DNA from: Halomonas sp. LBP4 | GTDB taxonomy: Bacteria; Pseudomonadota; Gammaproteobacteria; Pseudomonadales; Halomonadaceae | Length of the DNA stretch: 37,266 nt | Assembly: GCF_003202205.1 (NCBI RefSeq) | Contig: NZ_PDOG01000005.1 | Location: forward strand, 3,533-40,798 | Direction: 5' to 3' | Part shown: positions 15,799 through 22,440 of the stretch, one piece after another | How positions within the stretch are numbered: position 1 is the stretch's first letter | Layout: every line of letters begins with the position of its first letter | Notes under the pieces: model-generated | What the model was told of the DNA's origin: nothing | Seen by the model: the letters and a program-made list of their open reading frames with translations, nothing else | Database searches by the model: none | Made by a program: the position numbers and the translations under genes

Positions 15799-16842
15799 TT
15801 ATGCTCTGTCATTCTCAGTCTTTGCCTTTTTATCTCCGGGAAGAATAAAGGAAGCGACCACACCAACGCCCAGTGTGCCGAGCACGATAAGGAGACTTAA
15901 GTTCGGACTTAAGTGTATGCCGGTATCGCCCATCGTGTGGTTCCAGCTCTGCAGGGCGAGCTTGGCGGCGATGAAGAACAACAGACCAATAACTGCCTTC
16001 TCCAGATGCACGAGATACCTGGTGAGCGCCGCGAGTATGAAGTAGAGACTACGCAGACCGAGGATAGCGAAGATCATCGCTGCATAGACCAGCAGCGGTT
16101 CCTGGGTAATCGCGATCACCGCCGGTACCGAATCGAAGGCGAACATCACATCCGACGTCTCGATCGCCATCAGCGCCAAGAATGCCGGCGTGGCGAAGTA
16201 CGCGGCTGTCGCACGGCCGCGGCCCTGGACACTGATCGAAGGATCCTGGCTCTGTAGATCTTCGACGACCTTGCGGGTGATGAAGAACCTCTCCAGATGC
16301 AGGCGCGGGAACACCGGCACCACCTTCTTAGCCAGATGCACCGACCAATGCTCGGAGTAGTCCTCGATCTCGTCGTCGCCCCCCCTGGCCGTGAGCATCT
16401 TCCAGCCACTCCAGGCAACGATCGCCGCGAAGAGGAAGCCGACCCACGCGCTGGCGAGGAAGAGACTGGTACCGAGCAGCACGAAGACTGCGCGGAAGAG
16501 CAGCGCACCGACGATGCCCCAGTAGAGGATGCGGTGCTGAAGCACACCCTTGATGCCGAAGCTCGCGAAGATCGCCATGAATACCATAAGGTTGTCGATC
16601 GAGAGGGTTTTCTCCAGCACATAGCCAGCGAGATACATATCGGCCCACTGCTGATCGAAGCGGACTATTAGATAGACGTAGAAAGCGAGCGCCAAGCCGA
16701 TCCAGAAGAGCGACCAGAGGCTTGCGTCCTTCAGCGTGATCTCCGTGCTATTGCGATGCGCAAAGAGATCGAGATAGACGGAGACGGCGATCACGACGAA
16801 GAAGATCACCACCGCCTCGAGCGGAAAGCCGAAGCTACCCAT
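15799..16842 (-). CDS. terC: TerC integral membrane protein
   Basis: A 347-residue polytopic TerC with the diagnostic acidic motifs inside helices: VLEKTLSIDNLMVFMAIF and IETSDVMFAFDSVPAVIAI. The central hydrophilic loop (about 150-215) is the usual size. TerC is the membrane anchor of Ter stress complexes, and related proteins transport or load Mn. It follows terB by 23 bases, so the two are one unit. The 3' end is polar, with a Lys/Asp tail. Confidence 0.96.
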   Translation of the reverse strand: MGSFGFPLEAVVIFFVVIAVSVYLDLFAHRNSTEITLKDASLWSLFWIGLALAFYVYLIVRFDQQWADMYLAGYVLEKTLSIDNLMVFMAIFASFGIKGVLQHRILYWGIVGALLFRAVFVLLGTSLFLASAWVGFLFAAIVAWSGWKMLTARGGDDEIEDYSEHWSVHLAKKVVPVFPRLHLERFFITRKVVEDLQSQDPSISVQGRGRATAAYFATPAFLALMAIETSDVMFAFDSVPAVIAITQEPLLVYAAMIFAILGLRSLYFILAALTRYLVHLEKAVIGLLFFIAAKLALQSWNHTMGDTGIHLSPNLSLLIVLGTLGVGVVASFILPGDKKAKTENDRA

Positions 16843-16865
16843 ACTATACGTTCCTGGTTGACGAC

Positions 16866-17318
16866 CTAGAGGTCGAAATCCGCCGGGGAAAGGCCCAGTT
16901 CAAGGCAGATCTTGCGTACGGCCTGCTTTTCGCTCTCATCGAAGTCGCCGTCGGAGCCGGCAATCGCGCAGGAGACGCGTACCAGGAGTCGCGCCTGATC
17001 GGGCTTGTCGCGAAGCCTGCCGATCGTGGCAAGTGTATCCATCTCGCCGATCTGGGAATCGAACTCGAAGCGGCTGGAGAACTTCTCGAAGAGCGTGATG
17101 ATGTCCTCGGTCTTGAACACCGACATGATGTCGTTGCTGCGCATGAAGCCCAGCATCTTTTGCTTTTCCTCAGGCTTGACGACACCATCGGCGTAGGCGA
17201 CCAGTGTGCAGCCAGCGACGACACCTTCGAGGAAGGTCTGATTGCGGATCTTGGAAACCTCGTCTTTTAGGGTCTTCGAGACTTCGTTGAACTTGCCCTT
17301 GAGCCAGCTGAGTGCCAT
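16866..17318 (-). CDS. terB: TerB tellurite-resistance protein
   Basis: A 150-residue TerB, all-helical, with the two duplicated acidic metal-binding segments: LVAYADGVVKPEEKQKM and IAGSDGDFDESEKQAVRKI. TerB is the cytoplasmic partner that links TerC at the membrane to TerD-type proteins. ATG at 17318. It is the first ter gene in this block. About 160 bases upstream is the MerR-type promoter of repeat copy 2 (17478-17508), which points straight at it, an arrangement I do not know from other ter clusters. Confidence 0.94.
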   Translation of the reverse strand: MALSWLKGKFNEVSKTLKDEVSKIRNQTFLEGVVAGCTLVAYADGVVKPEEKQKMLGFMRSNDIMSVFKTEDIITLFEKFSSRFEFDSQIGEMDTLATIGRLRDKPDQARLLVRVSCAIAGSDGDFDESEKQAVRKICLELGLSPADFDL

Positions 17319-17477
17319 GAGAATCTTCTCCGTTAGAATGGGTTGCGCGACTACTTCCGGCCCGCTTTACAGCGGAGGCCAAACCATAAGCCTCTTCGAC
17401 AAACCGATGACCTCGGGAGTAGTCGATAAGCTTACCGTCTTCCCTTCAGCAGTTCAGCAGTTGGGCTGCTGAGTGCA

Positions 17478-17508
17478 ACTGTATCCTTGAAGCCGACTTC
17501 AAGGTCAA
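17478..17508 (-). promoter_or_regulatory. MerR-type promoter facing terB
   Basis: Minus strand: TTGACC (17508-17503), a 19-base spacer with the dyad CCTTGAAG...CTTCAAGG, and TACAGT (17483-17478). It is the copy-2 counterpart of 3920-3950. The next gene in its path is terB, start at 17318, with no terminator-like hairpin seen between. The -10 differs from copy 1 (TACAGT against TACCTT). Confidence 0.78.
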
Positions 17509-17572
17509 GCCCTCTTTTTGGAACCTCGGGGCCGGGAGGGGATTCCTATCATCAGTCGCCCCAGCCAGGGCC

Positions 17573-17604
17573 TTGACCCTTGGGCTGCCCTGCGGTTGTA
17601 GACT
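17573..17604 (+). promoter_or_regulatory. Promoter of merR copy 2 (TTGACC-N20-TAGACT)
   Basis: Identical in hexamers and spacing to 4014-4045, with GGGCTGCCC in the spacer. It lies 30 bases upstream of the truncated merR. Confidence 0.6.
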
Positions 17605-17633
17605 GCTCATAGGCACGTGGGAGAGGGTAGGTC

Positions 17634-17996
17634 ATGCGAGTCACCAAGCTGGCTCGGGCTGGCGGGGTAACCGCGGAAACGGTACACCACTACACACGGG
17701 AAGGCTTGTTGCGACCGCGCCGGGACCCGCGCAACGGCTACCAGCTCTATGATGCGGAGGCGTTGGGCCGCCTGCGTCTCATCGATCGCCTTCGTTCGCT
17801 GGGAGTCGGTCTCCCAGAAATCAAGCAGATATTGTCCTGGGCGGACCAAGACAGCCCTCCGGTTGTCGATAGGTACACGCCGCTGGCTGAACAAGGGCGC
17901 CACTTTTGCTTGAGGATTCAAGAACTTCAGGCGATAGCGCGATGGTTGGATAGCATCGACCACGATAATGCATCCGAGGCTCCCAGCCTGAGGTAA
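17634..17996 (+). CDS. MerR-family regulator, C-terminally truncated (copy 2)
   Basis: A 120-residue copy of the protein at 4075-4491. The DNA-binding domain and dimerisation helix are kept (VTAETVHHYTREGLLRPRRD). CAA at the equivalent position has become TAA right after EAPSLR, removing the last 18 residues present in copy 1. As in copy 1, sensor cysteines are absent; the one Cys here (GRHFCLRIQ) is at a different place. Since the dimer helix survives, it may still bind its operator, perhaps without normal control. It lies divergent to the promoter facing terB and convergent with tauE. Confidence 0.75.
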   Translation: MRVTKLARAGGVTAETVHHYTREGLLRPRRDPRNGYQLYDAEALGRLRLIDRLRSLGVGLPEIKQILSWADQDSPPVVDRYTPLAEQGRHFCLRIQELQAIARWLDSIDHDNASEAPSLR

Positions 17997-18058
17997 CTGA
18001 TCGAAACGCTGGGATCGGCGCAACCGGCTATCGTCACGGATGGTCCGCGCAGTGGCCA

Positions 18059-18790
18059 TCAGTGATGGGACGGCGCCATGCTGGCCATATCGTCCATGCC
18101 GGTCATGGAGTGCAGATGCCAGAGTTGCCAGGCGGCAAATGAAATGATCAGCAATGCCGCCATCGTGCGGGTCGCCGGATGACGAATCCATAGCGAAACG
18201 CGACGTGCCGCCACGCCGGTCGCCAGGACGGCGGGCAAGGTGCCGAGCCCGAAGGCCCCCATCATCGTCGCGGCGCGCAACGGCTCGGCCACGGCCAGAC
18301 TCCAGGCCAGCATCGAATAGATCAGCCCGCAGGGCATCCAGCCCCATAGCGACCCCAGCACGAAGGCCTGGGGCACCTTCACGACGGGCATCAAGCCTCG
18401 ACCAAGCGGTTCGATACGACGCCACAGCGAGCGCCCCAGGGCCTCGACATGAACCACCCCCTTCCACCAGTTGGCTATATACAGCGCCATCAGAATCAGC
18501 ATGACAGCCGCCAGGATACGCAGCACCAGGGCGATACCGTCCAGGGCATGATTGAGCACGGAACCGAGCAGCGCCACCAAGGCGCCGGCGATCATGTAGC
18601 TTGTGATGCGACCCAAATTGTAGCCGAGCAACAGGCCAGCCAGGCGGCTCGGCTGCCGCATGCTGGGAGGCACGGCAAAGGTCAGGGCACTCATGATCCC
18701 GCCGCACATGCCAATGCAGTGCGCCCCCCCGAGCAGGCCGAAGACGAAGGCCGCCGCCAACGGCGGCAGGCTCAGGTCGGTGGGATCCAT
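18059..18790 (-). CDS. Sulfite exporter TauE/SafE-family (DsbD_2-type) membrane protein
   Basis: A 243-residue polytopic membrane protein of the DsbD_2/TauE family, seen next to cytochrome oxidase and cytochrome c assembly genes. Redox or metal-binding cysteines are visible in GGAHCIGMCGGIMSAL (helix 1) and WGWMPCGLIYSMLAW (helix 4), the arrangement of a CcdA-like thiol carrier. The C-terminus is Met- and His-rich (HLHSMTGMDDMASMAPSHH), suggesting copper contact. Its ATG directly follows the stop of the DsbD-alpha gene. With that gene it resembles a split DsbD. A decayed partial copy is at 4485-4795. Confidence 0.88.
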   Translation of the reverse strand: MDPTDLSLPPLAAAFVFGLLGGAHCIGMCGGIMSALTFAVPPSMRQPSRLAGLLLGYNLGRITSYMIAGALVALLGSVLNHALDGIALVLRILAAVMLILMALYIANWWKGVVHVEALGRSLWRRIEPLGRGLMPVVKVPQAFVLGSLWGWMPCGLIYSMLAWSLAVAEPLRAATMMGAFGLGTLPAVLATGVAARRVSLWIRHPATRTMAALLIISFAAWQLWHLHSMTGMDDMASMAPSHH

Positions 18791-19333
18791 TCAAAGCGCT
18801 CCTTTGGGGCTATCCGCTGTATCACGGGAGGGGCTGGTGGTGAAGGCCGCCGGAGGCGAACCGTACAGCGCTTCGAGCTCGATCTGTTCGGGCGGATAGC
18901 AAAGCCCCTGATCGGAACAGCCCTGAAAGGTCACCGTGATGGCCAGCGGCTCGGTAGCGGCTTCGCTCGCTTCGATGGGTGCACTGACCACCACCTGGTC
19001 ATAGAACACGCGGATCTCCCCCAGAGACGCATGCACCATGAGCTCGCCGGGAGGCAAGGCCAGCTCAGCGAAACTGACCCCCGGGTCGCGGCTATCAAGC
19101 GCAAACTGGTGCCGGTGGAGGTAATAGTCTTCGGCATTGATAAAGCCGACATATAGCCGTTCATCGTCTCGCCAGGCGCTGGCCCGGAAGGCTTCTTTAG
19201 CCGGCAGGAATTTCCCCTGAACCGGGTCACTGAAAGGGGGGCTCTGGTCACGGCCCACGGGAAACTCCCCACGGGCCGATACCGGCGTGGCGACGAACAG
19301 CAGAACCAGCAGAAAAGCGAAGGCCGTTTTCAT
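18791..19333 (-). CDS. Free-standing DsbD N-terminal (alpha) domain protein
   Basis: A 180-residue secreted protein matching only the periplasmic alpha domain of DsbD. It has a signal peptide ([20 protein letters not shown]) and the diagnostic active site [20 protein letters not shown] with its two cysteines. In full-length DsbD this domain takes electrons from the membrane part and gives them to DsbC or CcmG. Here no membrane domain is fused; the TauE-type gene starting on the next base would supply it. The start overlaps lgt by four bases. Likely clients are CcmG and CcmH nearby. Confidence 0.87.
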   Translation of the reverse strand: MKTAFAFLLVLLFVATPVSARGEFPVGRDQSPPFSDPVQGKFLPAKEAFRASAWRDDERLYVGFINAEDYYLHRHQFALDSRDPGVSFAELALPPGELMVHASLGEIRVFYDQVVVSAPIEASEAATEPLAITVTFQGCSDQGLCYPPEQIELEALYGSPPAAFTTSPSRDTADSPKGAL

Positions 19334-20142
19334 GAGGCCGCCGCCGTTTTCGCCTTATCCACCGGCTGACGCCTCGCCCAGACGACCAGGGCAAGGCCCG
19401 CGATGAGCATCGGCAGGGTCAACAGCTGCCCCATGGTTAGCCAGCCGAAGGCGATGAACCCCAGATGGGGGTCGGGCAGGCGCACGAACTCCACGGAGAA
19501 GCGGAAGGCGCCATAAAGCACCAGGAACAGCCCGGAGATCATGCCCCGCTGGCGCGGTCGGCTCGACAGCCACCACAGCACGGCAAACAGCACCACTCCC
19601 TCCAGGGCGAACTCGTAGAGCGCTGAAGGATGGCGCGGCTCCGGCTCCAGCTCCATCATGGGGGGGAATACCATGGCCCAGGGGACCTCGCTGATACGCC
19701 CCGGCAACTCGTGATTGATGAAATTGCCGAGGCGCCCAGCGCCCAGGCCGATCGGCACCAGCGGGGCGATGAAATCGGTCAGCTGAAAGAAGGCCAGACG
19801 GTGCTTGCGGGCAAACAGCCATGCCGCGAGCAACACACCGGCCAGCCCGCCATGAAAACTCATGCCTCCATCCCAAACTCGAAATAGCCACAAGGGGTTG
19901 GCCAGGAGTTGTTCGAGCCCATAGAACAGCACATAGCCCAGGCGGCCACCCAAGATGATCCCCACGGCGCCGTAAAAAATCAGATCGCCGATATCATCGT
20001 GACTCAAACCCAGGCGATGGGCTCGACGACGCCCTAGCCACCAGGCGGCGGCCAGCCCGACCACATACATCAGGCCATACCAGTGAATCTGCACGGGCCC
20101 CAGGGAGATGGCCACGGGATCGATCTGCGGATATTGCAGCAT
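19330..20142 (-). CDS. lgt: Prolipoprotein diacylglyceryl transferase
   Basis: A 270-residue Lgt with the family motifs: [13 protein letters not shown] (the conserved His) and [20 protein letters not shown] (the signature around the essential Arg and Asn). Lgt adds diacylglycerol to the lipobox cysteine of lipoproteins. ATG at 20142 has AAGGAAG upstream. It is an unusual partner: it sits between ccmI and the DsbD-alpha gene in one minus-strand run, whereas the housekeeping lgt is normally beside thyA. This may be an additional copy carried by the island. Confidence 0.95.
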   Translation of the reverse strand: MLQYPQIDPVAISLGPVQIHWYGLMYVVGLAAAWWLGRRRAHRLGLSHDDIGDLIFYGAVGIILGGRLGYVLFYGLEQLLANPLWLFRVWDGGMSFHGGLAGVLLAAWLFARKHRLAFFQLTDFIAPLVPIGLGAGRLGNFINHELPGRISEVPWAMVFPPMMELEPEPRHPSALYEFALEGVVLFAVLWWLSSRPRQRGMISGLFLVLYGAFRFSVEFVRLPDPHLGFIAFGWLTMGQLLTLPMLIAGLALVVWARRQPVDKAKTAAAS

Positions 20143-20204
20143 GAATCTTCCTTATATTTTGGCAGCCAATGGATGTTGCCGGATTAGGTTGCGATAGGTC
20201 TGCA

Positions 20205-21452
20205 TTACTCGACGACGCGATCGATGGTGACGTCGATCGGCGTGTCGGACTCACCGAGCATCACCGGTCCCGCCTCGCCGATCAGGTCGCCTGGCTGCGG
20301 GGTGGCCTCGCCCGACGAGGAGACACGCACCGTCAGGCGCAGCTCGGCAACCCGGGAGAGCCGTGCTTGGGGCGCCATGGCATCGTCGTCGTCCAGGGTT
20401 ACCTCGAGCGGCAGGTCGGCAACCGTGGCCCGTTCCACCGCCAGCGGCGGCAATTCACCGGCCACGTCGCGGGCAATGACGAATACCGTGTCGTTTGGCG
20501 CGACCCACTCGCGGAGCGATTCGGCGAGGCCGACCCTGACTGCGAGCGACGGGCCGTCCTGCGCAGCTTGAAGGGCATCGACCTTGTCGGACGACGCGTC
20601 CATGCGCTGTTGTGCCACGGCAATGCCCTCCCGCAGCGCCTCCGCCGAGCCGGGGTCGTCGAAACCGGCGATCGCGCGCCGCCAGTAATCGATGGCCTCT
20701 TCATAGCGGGCGCGATCGAAGGCATGGATGCCCAGCATGCCGAGCACGGTGGGCTGGCGTGGATCCTGACCGAGGATCTCGTCGACCAGTGCCTGGACCT
20801 CGTCGGTCAGCGAGCGGTTGGCGACGAAGAATTGGATCTGCGCCAACTGCGCCAGCAGGGAAGGCTGTCGACCCTCCAGTTCGATCAGGCGCTCGAGCGC
20901 GGTGATGGCATCACGTCCCCGATTGCCGTCACGGTACAGCGGAAACAGCGACATCCACACCTTGGGATTGTCCGGCTGTCGCTTGGCCTGCTCCTCGAGC
21001 CGCTCGATCAGCATCGCCAGCGAGCCGTCAGGCGAGTTGCGCACCTCCTGATGCACGGCATAGAGGGCCAGATCGCCCTCCGCTCCTTCCCGCTGATACC
21101 AGAGCAGACTGGCAACCACCAACGCCACCATCACCAGCGGCACCAACAACCGTCCGGCCTGGGGCGACCTGAGCGGTGCGCGGCGGCGTGCCTGGGTATC
21201 CTCGAGCAGGCTGCGATCGAGCTCCAGCCGACCCTCCTCGACTCGCGCGGCGTCGATCTCGCCACGTGCATGGGCCGCTTCCAGCGAGGCCAGGCGCTGG
21301 CGATAGACCGCCACGTTCTGGGCATCGGTGCGCTCCTCGGCTTCGAAGGCCTGCTGGGCGTCGTGCAGCGCGCGGGCCCGCCTCAGCGGCAGGATCACGA
21401 TCCACAGGGCCGGCAACAGTAACAGGGCGATGCCCAACCAGAGCAGGTTCAT
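20205..21452 (-). CDS. ccmI: Cytochrome c maturation protein CcmI
   Basis: A 415-residue CcmI. The N-terminal membrane part has two helices (LLWLGIALLLLPALWIVILP and LLVPLVMVALVVASLLWY) flanking a cytoplasmic leucine-zipper-like segment. The periplasmic part contains TPR repeats (about 150-290; NPKVWMSLFPLYRDGNRG) and a C-terminal apocytochrome-binding domain. CcmI presents apocytochrome c to the CcmFH ligase. ATG at 21452 is taken because it overlaps the ccmH stop by four bases; the longer frame is a read into ccmH. Confidence 0.92.
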   Translation of the reverse strand: MNLLWLGIALLLLPALWIVILPLRRARALHDAQQAFEAEERTDAQNVAVYRQRLASLEAAHARGEIDAARVEEGRLELDRSLLEDTQARRRAPLRSPQAGRLLVPLVMVALVVASLLWYQREGAEGDLALYAVHQEVRNSPDGSLAMLIERLEEQAKRQPDNPKVWMSLFPLYRDGNRGRDAITALERLIELEGRQPSLLAQLAQIQFFVANRSLTDEVQALVDEILGQDPRQPTVLGMLGIHAFDRARYEEAIDYWRRAIAGFDDPGSAEALREGIAVAQQRMDASSDKVDALQAAQDGPSLAVRVGLAESLREWVAPNDTVFVIARDVAGELPPLAVERATVADLPLEVTLDDDDAMAPQARLSRVAELRLTVRVSSSGEATPQPGDLIGEAGPVMLGESDTPIDVTIDRVVE

Positions 21453-21925
21453 TCGCTCCCCTCGCGGTTGACCAAAGCGTTGAGGCGCTCGCGTTCCTCG
21501 GCGCTGAGCGCTCGAACCCGGATATGCCTGCGGTTGCGGACGAAGGCCGCCACGATAAGCCCCCCGATCATCACCAGCACCGCCGGCAACCCCCACAGCA
21601 GCCAGGTACGCTCGTCGAGGCGCGGGTTATAAAGCACGAACTCGCCGAAGCGCGCGACCATGTAATCGAGGATCTCTTTATCGGATCGCCCTTCGCGTAG
21701 CAGATGCACAACACGCTCGCGCATGTCGGCAGCCACCGGAGAGTTGGAGCTGTCGATGGCCTGGGCATCGCATTTGGGGCAGCGCAACGAGGCGGTAAGA
21801 TCACGATAGCGCTCGGCCATCACTGGATTCTCGAAGTCACGCACCTCGATGGCCGAATCCGCCAGCACAGGAACCGACGTTACCAACAAGAGCAACAGCA
21901 GGCCGGCCCGAATCATCAACGCCAT
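21449..21925 (-). CDS. ccmH: Cytochrome c maturation protein CcmH
   Basis: A 158-residue CcmH/CycL: signal peptide, periplasmic three-helix domain with the LRCPKCDAQ redox motif (LRCxxC), a transmembrane helix (WLLWGLPAVLVMIGGLIVAA) and a short tail. It reduces or holds the CXXCH motif of apocytochrome c before haem attachment. The start overlaps ccmG by ten bases. Confidence 0.95.
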   Translation of the reverse strand: MALMIRAGLLLLLLVTSVPVLADSAIEVRDFENPVMAERYRDLTASLRCPKCDAQAIDSSNSPVAADMRERVVHLLREGRSDKEILDYMVARFGEFVLYNPRLDERTWLLWGLPAVLVMIGGLIVAAFVRNRRHIRVRALSAEERERLNALVNREGSE

Positions 21926-22440
21926 TTGTCCACCTCCTGCACGACACGCTCGACATCCTCGGGAGTGATATAGCCCGTGTGCTTATAGCGAATGATGCCC
22001 TCTTTATCGACCAGGAAGGTCTCCGGCACACCGTAGACGCCGAGCTCGAACCCCAGATCGCCATCCGGATCGAAGATATTGACTTCGAAGGGATCGCCGA
22101 ACTCGTCGAGAAACTCCAGCCCCTTGGCGCGGGTGTCCTTGTAGTTGATGCCGACCAAGCGCACGCCGCGTTCGGCGAGTGTCAGCAACTGGGGCATTTC
22201 CTCCTTGCAGGTCGGGCACCATTCGGCCCAGACATTGACCAGCGTGACCTGCCCAAGCAGTAGGGACTCATCGACCCGGGCATCGGAATCCTTCAGTGTC
22301 GAGAGGGTAAAGGCCGGAAACTTCTGGGCCAGCAGTGCCGAATCACGGGCACTGGGATCCATGGCCAAGCCGCGATAGAGAAAGAACCCTAGCCCCAGGA
22401 AAACCAACAGGGGGAAAAGCAGTAACAATCGCCGTTTCAC
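21916..22440 (-). CDS. ccmG: Thiol-disulfide interchange protein CcmG/DsbE
   Basis: A 174-residue membrane-anchored thioredoxin-like protein. An N-terminal helix (LLLLFPLLVFLGLGFFLY) is followed by the CcmG active site VNVWAEWCPTCKEEMPQ and a cis-proline in YGVPETFLVD. It keeps the haem-binding cysteines of apocytochrome c reduced. GTG at 22440 is used; it overlaps the ccmF stop (ACGTGA) by four bases, and no better ATG exists. The free-standing DsbD-alpha or a CcdA protein would re-reduce it. Confidence 0.94.
   Translation of the reverse strand: MKRRLLLLFPLLVFLGLGFFLYRGLAMDPSARDSALLAQKFPAFTLSTLKDSDARVDESLLLGQVTLVNVWAEWCPTCKEEMPQLLTLAERGVRLVGINYKDTRAKGLEFLDEFGDPFEVNIFDPDGDLGFELGVYGVPETFLVDKEGIIRYKHTGYITPEDVERVVQEVDKWR

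Larger units (their letters stand above)
17443..18350. repeat. Direct-repeat copy 2: merR/promoter/tauE module
   Basis: Same order and orientation as 3889-4795, with scattered substitutions and small indels; for example the left edge has an extra CAGTT repeat in TTCAGCAGTTCAGCAG. Homology ends within tauE near the codons for MPCGLIY, after which this copy alone continues into the full gene. Here tauE is intact and merR has a premature stop, the reverse of copy 1. Confidence 0.85.

Noticed and set aside
17607..18794. A 395-codon minus-strand open frame spanning merR copy 2 and tauE
   Set aside because: It reads the wrong frame of tauE and the antisense of merR; it has no family features, while both real genes in the other frames do.
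20169..21422. A 417-codon plus-strand frame opposite ccmI
   Set aside because: Antisense to a well-recognised ccmI; low-complexity, His/Arg/Gln-rich translation with no match.
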